Positions 17,055-26,198 of a DNA stretch of 64,000 nucleotides are shown here, piece after piece (the stretch's first letter is position 1; each line of letters begins with the position of its first letter). The notes beneath the pieces are model-generated. The model worked only from the letters and a program-made list of their open reading frames with translations, had not been told where the DNA came from and searched no databases. The stretch covers positions 62,001 through 126,000 of the forward strand of contig CANESI010000004.1 of the NCBI GenBank assembly GCA_947441065.1. Direction: 5' to 3'. The stretch is from Caulobacteraceae bacterium (GTDB taxonomy: Bacteria > Pseudomonadota > Alphaproteobacteria > Caulobacterales > Caulobacteraceae). The position numbers and the translations under genes were made by a program.

Positions 17055-18296
17055 ATGGCCACATTTTCAGTCGACAGCGTCCGCGCCCGTTTTCCGGCCA
17101 TATCGCGACATGTTCATCCCCCTGTCTTCCTTGACAACGCGGCAGGCACCCAAGTTCCGCAGTCCGTCGTCGACGCCGTCGCCGATGCCATGGTCAATGG
17201 CAGCTGCAATCTTGGGGGTAAGTTCTCTGGTTCCAGAAGGGCGATGGACATCTGGGATGCTGCACACCAAGCCGGCGCGGATATTGTCGGTGCCCCCTCG
17301 GCCCGCGGCGTGATCATTGGCCAGAACATGACCGCGCTTACCCTTCATATCTCACGGTCTATCGGACGGCTGTGCCAACCAGGTGACGAGATCGTCGTGA
17401 CCCGAATGGACCATGAGGGCGATGTGGCACCTTGGCTTCTTATGGCCCAGGACCGTGGATTGATCGTTCGTTGGGTTCCATTTGATAAAATCAGTTGGCA
17501 AGTTTCACCTGACGCGCTTCGCGCTGTAATGGGCCCAAGGACGCGGCTCGTTGCGATCAACTATGCGAGCAACCTGACGGGCGCGATCAACGACGTACGG
17601 GCCTTGACGCAAGTCGCTCACCAATTTGGCGCCCTGGTCTATGTCGATGCCGTTCAGATGGCACCTCACCACCTGCCGGATGTGACGCAACTCGACTGTG
17701 ATTTTTTAGTCTGTTCCTCTTATAAATTCTTTGGTCCGCACCTGGGCGTGCTCTGGGGACGCGAGAGCGTCCTGGACCGGTTGGAGGCCTATAGGTGTCG
17801 GTGCGTGTCCGATGATCTTCCTGGAAAATTCGAACACGGCACATCGCAGACTGAGCTCATGGCCGGTCTTGCAGCGACCGCTGACTACCTCGCCTCGCTA
17901 GGTGACGAGGCCGGGTATTCCGGAAGCCGAAGGGAGAGGATGTTGGGGGGGTATAAGGCCTTCGAACCACACGAAACCGCGCTGACCTTGCGTTTAATCG
18001 AGGGCATTATGGCTATACCCGGTATGACGATCCATGGGATCACCAATCCCAATCGCATTGCTGAACGGGTGCCGACCGTGTCCTTCACCCATGATCGAAT
18101 TTCCACACACACATTCGCTCAGGCCTTAGCCGACCAAGAGATTTTCGTATGGTCGGGCCACAACTATGCAATCGAGCCGGTTCGCCACCTTGGTCTTGAT
18201 GAGGACACTGGCGTGGTGAGGTTGGCAATTGCCCACTACAATACAGCCGCCGAGATCGACCAAGTTTTAGCGGCCCTATCGGATATTGCCAAATGA
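17055..18296 (+). CDS. Cysteine desulfurase-like (class V aminotransferase) PLP enzyme
   Basis: A 413-residue fold-type I PLP protein of the class V group. It contains FLDNAAGTQVP near the N-terminus, DHEGDVAPW, the aspartate in VYVDAVQMAPH and the Schiff-base lysine in CSSYKFFGPHLGVLWG. The overall pattern matches the 'cysteine desulfurase-like, VC1184' subfamily, whose members are not shown to make Fe-S clusters and may be lyases, racemases or epimerases. GAGGAA lies ahead of the ATG. It precedes the TetR gene on the same strand and sits inside the peptide-degradation block, so action on an amino acid is likely. Confidence 0.83.
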   Translation: MATFSVDSVRARFPAISRHVHPPVFLDNAAGTQVPQSVVDAVADAMVNGSCNLGGKFSGSRRAMDIWDAAHQAGADIVGAPSARGVIIGQNMTALTLHISRSIGRLCQPGDEIVVTRMDHEGDVAPWLLMAQDRGLIVRWVPFDKISWQVSPDALRAVMGPRTRLVAINYASNLTGAINDVRALTQVAHQFGALVYVDAVQMAPHHLPDVTQLDCDFLVCSSYKFFGPHLGVLWGRESVLDRLEAYRCRCVSDDLPGKFEHGTSQTELMAGLAATADYLASLGDEAGYSGSRRERMLGGYKAFEPHETALTLRLIEGIMAIPGMTIHGITNPNRIAERVPTVSFTHDRISTHTFAQALADQEIFVWSGHNYAIEPVRHLGLDEDTGVVRLAIAHYNTAAEIDQVLAALSDIAK

Positions 18297-18417
18297 ACAC
18301 CAAAATAGGCTCACAAGACATTGCCTGCGTAACGCTATGGGTGATAATGGGGCCAGTGAAAAATCGAACCTGGGTCTCGAAAACAGGACCCTACCAAAGA
18401 TTTCTAGGTCTCTGTTG

Positions 18418-19077
18418 ATGACTTCTGACGGTAAAGCAAACCAAACGCAGCCCTATCATAAGGGTAATGTCAAAGCCGATCTCTTGAAGGCCGCTCGAGA
18501 AATTTTGGTCTCGGGCAGCATAGAAGATATATCCGCACGGCGACTTTGCCGCGACGTTGGCGTTACATCGGCGAACTTTTACAATCACTATCCCAGTCTA
18601 GAGTTTCTTCTTTTGGAACTGGCTGCTGAGAGCTTTAAGCAGCGGGCAACCGCTTTGAAACGCATTTTGAAACTCAATCTTCCTCGTGAAGAAGCGATGC
18701 TTCAAGCAGCCCATCACACAGTGGATTTCAGTTTGAAAGAAACCCAGCTCTTTCGGCTCATGTATGGGCACGTCAAAGATATATCTGAAAATCCAAGATA
18801 TTTAATAGAGTCAGATTCGTCATTCAGAGTATTGGTTCACATAATCTATGGTGAAGATCTCTATAATAAAGACGACATACCATATTCTCATAGTCATTGT
18901 GAGATCGCATACGCTTTTTTCGCATTCATTTACGGGCTAGCGCAGGCTGTGTCGCAAGGTCTATTTTCCAATCCATCCGGGACAAAAGCCGAGCGGAAGA
19001 ATTTTGTTGAAGCACTTACATTGAGTTTTATCCGTGGAATTGAGCACTCAAGCGTAAATCAATCGAGCTCGGCCTAA
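18418..19077 (+). CDS. TetR/AcrR family transcriptional regulator
   Basis: About 219 residues from the ATG at 18418, chosen because the HTH domain begins shortly after; the open frame reaches back to 18286, overlapping the previous gene, so a longer start is possible. The N-terminal HTH reads VKADLLKAAREIL..SIEDISARRLCRDVGVTSANFYNHYPSLEFLLLEL. The C-terminal ligand domain resembles the WHG type. It is the only dedicated regulator gene in the catabolic block and thus the first candidate for controlling it. Its last 4 bp overlap the tail of the convergent amidase gene. Confidence 0.85.
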   Translation: MTSDGKANQTQPYHKGNVKADLLKAAREILVSGSIEDISARRLCRDVGVTSANFYNHYPSLEFLLLELAAESFKQRATALKRILKLNLPREEAMLQAAHHTVDFSLKETQLFRLMYGHVKDISENPRYLIESDSSFRVLVHIIYGEDLYNKDDIPYSHSHCEIAYAFFAFIYGLAQAVSQGLFSNPSGTKAERKNFVEALTLSFIRGIEHSSVNQSSSA

Positions 19078-20465
19078 CCAGAAATCAGGGGCCAAGGTGA
19101 GCTTAACTCTACGATGCGGGCCAGCCTGAGCAAAATATCGTCCCGGTGGCGGCGCGCCACAATCTGCAGTCCCACAGGAAGTCCAGCCGCGGTGAAGCCC
19201 GCCGGTATCGAAATGGCTGGGTTCCAACAGGCGTTGGCAAGCATACCAAAGGGCTCTGCCCCACCATGGCTAGAATCCTTGCCACCAATAACACTGGGGA
19301 CAGGGTCGTCAGCACCATAGGGCGCACAAGCCGTTGCCGGTGACATTAGAAGATCATGGTCAGAAAAGAACTCCGCAACCTGCCGCTCAAGCAGATGCAC
19401 CTGTTTCCATGACGCTGAAATATCTAAAGTGGCCTTACGCGCGCGGACCTTGTTGAGCAACCTTTGGGTCGATTTCGCCATCATGTCATAACCATCGGGC
19501 AGATAGCCGTCTTTGATGAAATCGGCTTCAAGCGTGGAGCCAAAAATTGCGCCCCAATGACTATAGATATTGTTTGGCTTAAATTCGTTGCTGCAGCGGA
19601 TCAAATGGGCCTCGGCGATCAGTCGTTCAGCCGCCGCTAGGGCAATCTGCTCTACTTCTGGATCTACCGCCGCGTAGCCATAATCCGGTGACCAAACCGC
19701 TCTAAGACCCCTTACATCGAGCGTTTCGATGGCGTCTTCATAGGCATAGCCAACTTTGGGTAATGACTGACGATCGCCATCATGTGGGCCACCAGCAACA
19801 TCCAAATGCCTTGCTGAATCAGCGACTGTTCTTGTTACAACGCCGTGCACAGACCAGTTGGAGAACCCATTTTCTTTCGGGATTCGTCCATGGCTCGGCT
19901 TGAGGCCAATGATGCTCGTAAAGGCCGCAGGCTCACGGATGGATCCTCCTGCGTCGGTTCCGGTTGCCATGGCTACAAGCCCCCCAGCCACCGCTGCGGC
20001 TGATCCACCGCTGCTGCCGCCTGGTGTCGTGGCAAGGTTCCACGGATTGCGGGTGACACCCCAAAGCTTGCTCGAGGTGGCTGAATCCATGCCAAATTCA
20101 GAGGCTGCGGTAATGCCGATGGGAATAGCTCCGGCCGCCCTAAGCCGGGCGACATGTTTAGAGTCTTGGGTCTCCGGAGGACTATCGCGCAAAAACCAAC
20201 TGCCTTGGGTAATCGGAAATCCAATGCAGGACTCCATATCCTTTACGCCGAGCGCCACTCCGGCGAGCAGTCCAGGATCCTCGCCGCGCGCGACCTTTTC
20301 ATCAATAGCCCTCGCGGCGCTAAGTGCCATTTCAGCATCAGTTCTAATAAAGGCATTAAGGTTTCCATTGAGGGTTTCGATGCGTTTGAGCGCCTGTTGA
20401 ACAGAGTCAACGGCGGTCAATTCACCACGTCGAACGCGGTCAGCGGTTTCGACAGCACTCAGCAT
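19074..20465 (-). CDS. Amidase signature family hydrolase
   Basis: A 463-residue cytoplasmic amidase. The Ser-cisSer-Lys triad is readable: K75 in GVALGVKDME, S151 in PGGSSGGSAAAVAGG and nucleophile S175 in GTDAGGSIREPAAF. The family hydrolyses carboxamides, peptide amides or aryl amides; GatA-like function is unlikely because GatB and GatC are not adjacent. It converges on the TetR gene and is divergent from the class III aminotransferase, with which it shares a 240-bp promoter region. Confidence 0.9.
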   Translation of the reverse strand: MLSAVETADRVRRGELTAVDSVQQALKRIETLNGNLNAFIRTDAEMALSAARAIDEKVARGEDPGLLAGVALGVKDMESCIGFPITQGSWFLRDSPPETQDSKHVARLRAAGAIPIGITAASEFGMDSATSSKLWGVTRNPWNLATTPGGSSGGSAAAVAGGLVAMATGTDAGGSIREPAAFTSIIGLKPSHGRIPKENGFSNWSVHGVVTRTVADSARHLDVAGGPHDGDRQSLPKVGYAYEDAIETLDVRGLRAVWSPDYGYAAVDPEVEQIALAAAERLIAEAHLIRCSNEFKPNNIYSHWGAIFGSTLEADFIKDGYLPDGYDMMAKSTQRLLNKVRARKATLDISASWKQVHLLERQVAEFFSDHDLLMSPATACAPYGADDPVPSVIGGKDSSHGGAEPFGMLANACWNPAISIPAGFTAAGLPVGLQIVARRHRDDILLRLARIVELSSPWPLISG

Positions 20466-20706
20466 CTGGCGGCCCTCATTATGGGATTCACCCGAGCAAG
20501 AATATGCAGATTTTGAGAGATAAGATATAGGCGGCGCATATATTTATCAAAGATTTATGTAATTTATCAAACGGCCGTGCGTGACTAAATTTCTAAAATT
20601 CCTCAATAAATTCTGTATGCAACAGAAGGTGCATTGCTTACCAAAACATCTCACGATATAAACAACGATCATATACATATACTCGGCTCGCTGTCGGAGA
20701 TGAACC

Positions 20707-22026
20707 ATGTTCCCTAACGAAAAATCAAAATCAGCCGCACTCTACGAGCAGGCACTCAAGGTTTTGCCTGGTGGAAACTCACGACACACCGTCTTTTTTC
20801 AGCCCTATCCGATATATGCCGCGCGCGGTGAAGGGGCCAGGATTTGGGACGTCGATGGCGTGTCGCGATTGGACTTCATCAACAACTATTCCGCCCTGAT
20901 CCACGGCCATAATCACCCAGAGATCGTGGCTGCGATCATAGCCCAAGCGCAAAAACTACTCGCCATCTCATTGCCAACACCCAACGAGATAGACTTGGCC
21001 AACATTATTTGTGAGCGCCTACCCGGTGTAGATCAGGTCCGATTTACCAATTCCGGAACCGAAGGGGTCATGATGTCGATCAAGGCCGCGCGGGCCTATA
21101 CCGGACGCCGACTGATTGCGAAGGTTGAAGGGGCCTATCACGGAAGTGACGATACGGCCTCTGTCAGTACCAATCCTAACACGGCTCTCTGGGGAGAAGA
21201 GCTTGCGCCCGTAAGTGTCCCTGAAATGGGTTCCGGCCCTGGTGCCGCTGCCGATGTGATCCTCCTGCCGATGAACCAAACCGAGGCATCTCGCGCTATC
21301 CTTCGCGCCCATAGCGCACAGTTGGCGGGAGTTATTATTGATCCCCTCGTGAAAAACCTCGGCTATGAAATGGCCACCCCCGATTACCTAGCGATGTTGC
21401 GAGAAGAAACCTCGAGCAGCGGCGCCCTGCTTATCTTTGACGAGGTCTATAGCCTCCGGCTCGGCTATGGTGGGGCGCAGGGCGCAACTGGGATTGTTCC
21501 GGATCTTTCAGCGATGGGTAAGATTATCGGGGGGGGATTGCCCGTCGGCGCTGTCGGAGGCAGGGAAGACATCATGACCGCCCTGTTTGATCCGCGAAAG
21601 GGTAAGGCCAAGCTTGGCCATGGCGGCACCTACAACGCCAACCCGATGACGATGGCCGCCGGTGCTGTGGCAATGAGGCTCTTCGATCGCGCCGCCTTTG
21701 ATCGGCTATCTGCCCTTGGCGACCGGCTTCGAGCCGGGCTCAGCGAAGCCTTGGCCATTACCCGAGCAGAAGGAAGTGTACGAGGCGCAACATCTATGGT
21801 TGGCTTCTTCCACATGCCAGGTCGCGGCGGAACCTATCGCGATACAATTCGCAGCCGTCTTGCCTATCCAGAAGCCGCTGTAAAGGCAGAGAAATTCTTC
21901 CGTTATATGCTCAATAACGGGGTCCTAATGGGGGCGCCGGGATTTTTTGTCCTGTCAACGGCTCTGACCGAAGGTGACATCGACTATGTCCTCGATCACG
22001 CCGTCAAAGCGCTTCGCACCCTTTAG
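20707..22026 (+). CDS. Class III aminotransferase resembling beta-phenylalanine aminotransferase
   Basis: A 439-residue fold-type I PLP enzyme that would be automatically labelled glutamate-1-semialdehyde aminomutase. D245 in IFDEV and K272 in MGKIIGGGLPVGAVGG are the PLP aspartate and lysine. From memory, the N-terminal layout PGGNSRHTVFFQPYPIYAARGEGARIWD parallels the Variovorax beta-phenylalanine aminotransferase (PGANSRSVLFY..), including the arginine (R26 here) that binds the beta-amino acid carboxylate. No hemL context is present. A role in transaminating beta-amino acids to beta-keto acids would fit the neighbouring acyl-CoA ligase and thiolase. GGAG precedes the ATG. Confidence 0.82.
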   Translation: MFPNEKSKSAALYEQALKVLPGGNSRHTVFFQPYPIYAARGEGARIWDVDGVSRLDFINNYSALIHGHNHPEIVAAIIAQAQKLLAISLPTPNEIDLANIICERLPGVDQVRFTNSGTEGVMMSIKAARAYTGRRLIAKVEGAYHGSDDTASVSTNPNTALWGEELAPVSVPEMGSGPGAAADVILLPMNQTEASRAILRAHSAQLAGVIIDPLVKNLGYEMATPDYLAMLREETSSSGALLIFDEVYSLRLGYGGAQGATGIVPDLSAMGKIIGGGLPVGAVGGREDIMTALFDPRKGKAKLGHGGTYNANPMTMAAGAVAMRLFDRAAFDRLSALGDRLRAGLSEALAITRAEGSVRGATSMVGFFHMPGRGGTYRDTIRSRLAYPEAAVKAEKFFRYMLNNGVLMGAPGFFVLSTALTEGDIDYVLDHAVKALRTL

Positions 22027-22094
22027 ATATCCTTCTGATTAGAGTCCTCCCAGGCCCGGGCCGAGCGGACATTCAATTCGGCCTTAGCACAGAC

Positions 22095-22126
22095 AAAAAA
22101 GCCCGCCCCCTTTGCAAGGGGCGGGC
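22095..22126 (-). terminator. Rho-independent terminator of the TonB receptor gene
   Basis: GCCCGCCCC (from 22101) pairs with GGGGCGGGC (to 22126) around a TTTGCAA-type loop. Read leftward it is followed by a run of six T (22095-22100 on the other strand). It lies about 20 bp after the receptor stop and between convergent genes, so it may also stop the aminotransferase transcript. Confidence 0.75.
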
Positions 22127-22146
22127 TAAGTTATTCCGGGAAAAGT

Positions 22147-24381
22147 CTAGAATTTGTGGGTGACTGACAGGCCATAGGTGCGGCCTTCCGTAGTGTTCGT
22201 AGCGCCGTTGTAAAACCAAAACTGGCTTATGTGCTGGTTTGCCGCATTTTTCACGGATGCGACTATTCGGCTACGGCCGTTGATTTCCAGCCCAGCGCTT
22301 AGGTCAATTCTCCGCATCGTGTCGTAGTTATGGACCACGTAATAGTCGCCCAAGATGCCTCCAGATTCGTACCTCAAGGAGGCCTGTCCAATCAATTGGA
22401 TAGAGTCGGTGATCGGTTGCTTGGCATCGAGATTGAGGTTAGCGGTCCACTCTCGAGTGCCAGGTAACTTCTTGCCGCTGAGTATCAATTGACCAGGCTT
22501 GCCCTTATTGGCGACGGCGTCGCCATATTTCGCATCGAGCCAGCCAACACTGAGCGCAGCATTCAACCAGCTGGTGGCACGAAATACGCTCTCAAACTCA
22601 AGACCCGTCGCCTTGGCAGTGCCAATGTTACCCAAATATGTGCGGCTTGCACCATCGAGCATGGCATCTTGAGCGACGAGAAGATCGTCCTGCTCCATCT
22701 TAAAGGCAGCAAAGTTCGCATCTAACCGCCCATCCAACGCTCTCAACTTCAAACCAACTTCATAACTTTTAGCCGTTTCCATCCCGTAGGGGATGGTTTC
22801 GCGGGTTGTTGGAGACATGTTGAAGGCACCGGGTCGAAATCCAGTGCTGTAGCTGACGTAGAAATTAAGGTTTTCATTAGCCTTGTATTTCAGACGCAGG
22901 CTTGGCGCGGTAAATGAGAATTCCGAATCAATATTTAAATTATAGACGGGATAGATTGCCGCATAAAAGTTGGCTGCCCATGGGTCAAAACCTAGGTCGC
23001 CTGTCGGCATTACGCCCTGACGGAACTGGAGGGATTTACGGTCTCTGGTCCAACGTAAACCACCATCTACCGACCAGTGATCGTCAACCTGATAGGTTGC
23101 GGTGGCAAAGACAGACGCCGATTTAGTTTGGACCTGTGTCCCTGCCTTAGGAAACCCTACGGGAATCGCTCTTACGCCCCAGTTGGTGGCATATGCGCTC
23201 CAGTTTCGGGTTACGTCAATTGTGCGAGCAAAATTGAACTTTTCGTCAAAGTAAGAGGCCCCAACAATCCATGTCAGTGGCCGATCATCCTTGGACGTCC
23301 ATAGTCCTTCAAGGTAGGTGTCCTTAATACCCTCGTCTCGTAGTATTTCTGTGTGCGATGTCCTAGTAGGCACCAGTGCCGTGGAGGCTCCAATGGCGGT
23401 TTGATCCTGGTCCTGAATGGCATCAAAGCCATAGTCTCTATAGGATAGATTGACCGCCAACTCACCGATCTCAGCTTGATAGGATATTTTCTGACTAATA
23501 TAGAGATTAGTTTTGTTTGCGTCAGATCGGGTGTCTCTTTGAATGCGATCAACCGTCTCTTTTGGTGACCTTAAGACAGCATTGGCGATCCCATCTGGAG
23601 CATAGGTCTTTAGGGATGGCCCCGAATATTCTTGATATTCAGCCATCCATTGCACGTTAAGTTTAGGTGTTAAGTCGTAGTTCAAACTCGCCCTCAAGCC
23701 GCGATCTGAAAAAGCACCGATATATTCGCTAAGGGTTGTGTTGTAGAGCTCACTTTTTGTTTGCCCATAATGCCAAGCGGTTAAACGCACAGCAGCGTCG
23801 GTATTTAGCGGAAGATTTACGGCTGCTTCCATTTCTGCGTGATCATATGAGCCATATTTTGCGCGCACATAGCCGCCAAAATCCTTGGTCGGCGTGGCGT
23901 AGATTATATTGACCGCGCCACCCACGGCGCTACGGCCATAAAGGCCCGCTTGAGGACCGCGCAGCACCTCTACGCGAGCCACATCAACCTGTGCGCCGAG
24001 ATTGGAACGCGCGCCGCCAGAATAGAGACCATTGCGGTACATGCCAAAGTTGGGCTCGGCCTGCACATCGACAATCAGTATGCCGCGGATGTTGATATAT
24101 TCGTTGAAGCCCTCGGGGCTGTCTTGGATGACCGCGTTGGGGACTAGGTTCATTATGTCGTGGACTGAGAACAGCCCGGCGTCTCGTAGGGCCTGCCCCT
24201 CAATGGCAGTGACCGCAACTGGCGCATTGATCAAGGTTTGACTGCGACGAAGCGCGGTCACGATAATCGTATTGTCAGCTTCTGGCTTCTTCGCTTCTGC
24301 CGCTGATGCGGCCTGAGCTGAAAGCATTAGGACAGCGACTGATGCAGACACTAATAGCCGGTAAGAAAGTTTGGACGACAT
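22147..24381 (-). CDS. TonB-dependent outer-membrane receptor
   Basis: A 744-residue receptor with a signal peptide (about residues 1-28, cleavage near AQAASA), a TonB-box-like stretch (NTIIVTALRR), a plug domain (INAPVAVTAIEGQALRDAG.. to GGAVNIIYATP) and a C-terminal barrel ending in the aromatic signature LSVTHKF. It imports large or scarce molecules in an energy-dependent way; the ligand is unknown. Its place among peptidases suggests a peptide, though the family also takes siderophores and glycans. Two dyad sites (24454-24464, 24500-24510) lie upstream. The start ATG has a G-rich Shine-Dalgarno stretch. Confidence 0.92.
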   Translation of the reverse strand: MSSKLSYRLLVSASVAVLMLSAQAASAAEAKKPEADNTIIVTALRRSQTLINAPVAVTAIEGQALRDAGLFSVHDIMNLVPNAVIQDSPEGFNEYINIRGILIVDVQAEPNFGMYRNGLYSGGARSNLGAQVDVARVEVLRGPQAGLYGRSAVGGAVNIIYATPTKDFGGYVRAKYGSYDHAEMEAAVNLPLNTDAAVRLTAWHYGQTKSELYNTTLSEYIGAFSDRGLRASLNYDLTPKLNVQWMAEYQEYSGPSLKTYAPDGIANAVLRSPKETVDRIQRDTRSDANKTNLYISQKISYQAEIGELAVNLSYRDYGFDAIQDQDQTAIGASTALVPTRTSHTEILRDEGIKDTYLEGLWTSKDDRPLTWIVGASYFDEKFNFARTIDVTRNWSAYATNWGVRAIPVGFPKAGTQVQTKSASVFATATYQVDDHWSVDGGLRWTRDRKSLQFRQGVMPTGDLGFDPWAANFYAAIYPVYNLNIDSEFSFTAPSLRLKYKANENLNFYVSYSTGFRPGAFNMSPTTRETIPYGMETAKSYEVGLKLRALDGRLDANFAAFKMEQDDLLVAQDAMLDGASRTYLGNIGTAKATGLEFESVFRATSWLNAALSVGWLDAKYGDAVANKGKPGQLILSGKKLPGTREWTANLNLDAKQPITDSIQLIGQASLRYESGGILGDYYVVHNYDTMRRIDLSAGLEINGRSRIVASVKNAANQHISQFWFYNGATNTTEGRTYGLSVTHKF

Positions 24382-24453
24382 AATATTACCCCCCGCATTT
24401 TTTGAAACGATGCCATCACAGCACCTTCCGCGATCATGCTTAAATATAACCTC

Positions 24454-24510
24454 TGATCACATTAAACGACGCTAAGGCAAAATCGAAATATGTCAACACT
24501 GATCATATAA
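24454..24510. promoter_or_regulatory. Two TGAT-N3-ATNA dyads upstream of TonB receptor gene
   Basis: TGATCACATTA (24454-24464) and TGATCATATAA (24500-24510) each deviate at one position from TGAT-N3-ATCA. They lie 70-130 bp before the receptor start in a 270-bp gap that holds no gene. They are candidate binding sites of the regulator of the catabolic block. Confidence 0.35.
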
Positions 24511-24653
24511 CGAGGATCGATTGGGGGTCTGACCGAGCAGCCTTTCGACATAGCGACACCACCATGCAAAGGTCCACGCCGCCGATTAACGGCAGCTTGG
24601 ATTTCGGGTCTCAACGAGGGTCAGCCATTGTTGCGTTGATTAAAACGCTGCGC

Positions 24654-26027
24654 CTAGGCTAGGGCTTCTTGGCGTTTTGCCCGGGCCTCAAGCCGCTTTT
24701 GGATCACCAAGTGACGCTTACGCGTGATTGGAAAGGTCCAGGCCGAATAGGCCATTGCAAGGTGGAACAGCATCGGCCCGCCGATATAGATACAAAGCAA
24801 CCAAAGATCGGCCTCTGCACTATTGACCTGCCCGACACGATAGCCTGCGCGATCTAACGCGAAAAAGGCCAGGCCCCCACCAATCGCCATGCTAATCCTT
24901 ATGAGGAGCATCTGAAGGGCAAACAGACTACCGGCCTTAGGAACGCCTGTTTTTAGATTATCATAGTCAATGACATCACCAAGAATAGCCGCTGGGACAA
25001 AATTGGCTGGTGCTGAAAAGAAGGCCTTAATAATTGTAAGTAGAAGGAGGGGAATAAGGGCCTGTCCACCTCTGGGAAGTAGAAGGAGTGTTGGACCCAA
25101 TAGAGCCATAGTTCCAATACCAATCGCCCAAATTTTGTGCCTATCTAATTTTTGCAGAATTTTCGACCATGACGATAGAAACCCGATTTGACAGAGAAAT
25201 AGGGTGGCCATAATATACGGAAATTGTTTATCAAGGCCAAGATATCCAGTCATAAAAATATAGACTGTAGACATAGTTATGCCCTGACCTAGTCCCCACA
25301 GAACAGTCGTAGAGAAAAATCTCACAACGACTTTTGAAGAAAAAAGTATTTTTACAATATCTAGAATTTTTCCTTTTCCCGCTTCTAGCTTAACTCCATC
25401 TGGCACGACGAAAATGGCGATCAGCATGAAAGCTGGGAACAGAAAAACATAGAGATTAGAGATGCCTAATAGTGTCCCTGTTCCAATGGCTGCCGTGCCG
25501 GTGACGACCGACATGGCAATAGGTAAGAGATGGGTGGATAGGCTCCCGGCAACATTGAACTTCGCTTTGGTAACACCGATCTTTGACCGGACATTATAGT
25601 CTCGGCTGAGCTCTGCCCCCCAAGCCGAATGGGGAACCTCAAAAAGGCTAAATCCGACATAAAGCAACATCGACCAGACACAAAAATAGACGATGGTGGC
25701 GTCCGGTGGGGGTTGAAAAAGATACGCTGCAGACACGGCACAGAAGATCATGGAGATCACCAAGAATGGCTTTCTTGTGCTGTATCGGGCCTTCACCCTA
25801 TCGGACCAAAACCCAATGACCGGATCGGCGAGCGCATCAAATATCCCCGCTAAGGCAACGACCATTCCGATTTGAGCCAAGGTCACATTTGTATGGGCTG
25901 CATAATAGGCGGGGATAATTGTGTAGAGGGGCAAGGCGACAAAAGCGTGGGCCATCGCTGGCAGGCCATAACTAATGCGCGCTGCGTTCGACAGCGAGCC
26001 TTCAGCTTTAGGTGAAGACCCAAACAT
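24654..26027 (-). CDS. MFS transporter, GPH (MelB-like) cation symporter family
   Basis: A protein of about 457 residues with twelve hydrophobic segments. ALADPVIGFWSDRVKARYSTRKPFLVIS matches the loop 2-3 motif of glycoside-pentoside-hexuronide:cation symporters. The start is placed at the ATG at 26027, not 26042, because GAGG stands 5 nt ahead of it and the upstream ATG has none. GPH members carry sugars with Na+ or H+, and related proteins sit in peptide-degradation clusters (for example mlrD of microcystin degraders, from general knowledge). It probably brings the product of outer-membrane uptake across the inner membrane. Confidence 0.85.
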   Translation of the reverse strand: MFGSSPKAEGSLSNAARISYGLPAMAHAFVALPLYTIIPAYYAAHTNVTLAQIGMVVALAGIFDALADPVIGFWSDRVKARYSTRKPFLVISMIFCAVSAAYLFQPPPDATIVYFCVWSMLLYVGFSLFEVPHSAWGAELSRDYNVRSKIGVTKAKFNVAGSLSTHLLPIAMSVVTGTAAIGTGTLLGISNLYVFLFPAFMLIAIFVVPDGVKLEAGKGKILDIVKILFSSKVVVRFFSTTVLWGLGQGITMSTVYIFMTGYLGLDKQFPYIMATLFLCQIGFLSSWSKILQKLDRHKIWAIGIGTMALLGPTLLLLPRGGQALIPLLLLTIIKAFFSAPANFVPAAILGDVIDYDNLKTGVPKAGSLFALQMLLIRISMAIGGGLAFFALDRAGYRVGQVNSAEADLWLLCIYIGGPMLFHLAMAYSAWTFPITRKRHLVIQKRLEARAKRQEALA

Positions 26028-26042
26028 GTGCACCTCGGCCAT

Positions 26043-26053
26043 CGATCATATCA
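26043..26053. promoter_or_regulatory. CGAT-N3-ATCA dyad upstream of the GPH transporter gene
   Basis: CGATCATATCA deviates from the TGAT-N3-ATCA dyad at the first base only. It ends 26 bp before the preferred start codon, a position where a bound repressor would block transcription or initiation. It is one of several such sites in the block. Confidence 0.35.
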
Positions 26054-26198
26054 ACGGATTTAAAATTATCATTGCTTACATTTGAGCGCAACAATTTAGA
26101 ATAGTTGGTCACGTTACGGACCCATGCTTCAAGCGCGACCCGGCTGAGATTTTGGCGAAGACCCTAGGTGAAGGGCAACAGACAGGCGTCACCGGCAC

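Noticed and set aside
19074-20465. Amidase as GatA of the tRNA amidotransferase
   Set aside because: No gatB or gatC neighbours and the gene is embedded in a catabolic block; a housekeeping copy is expected elsewhere.
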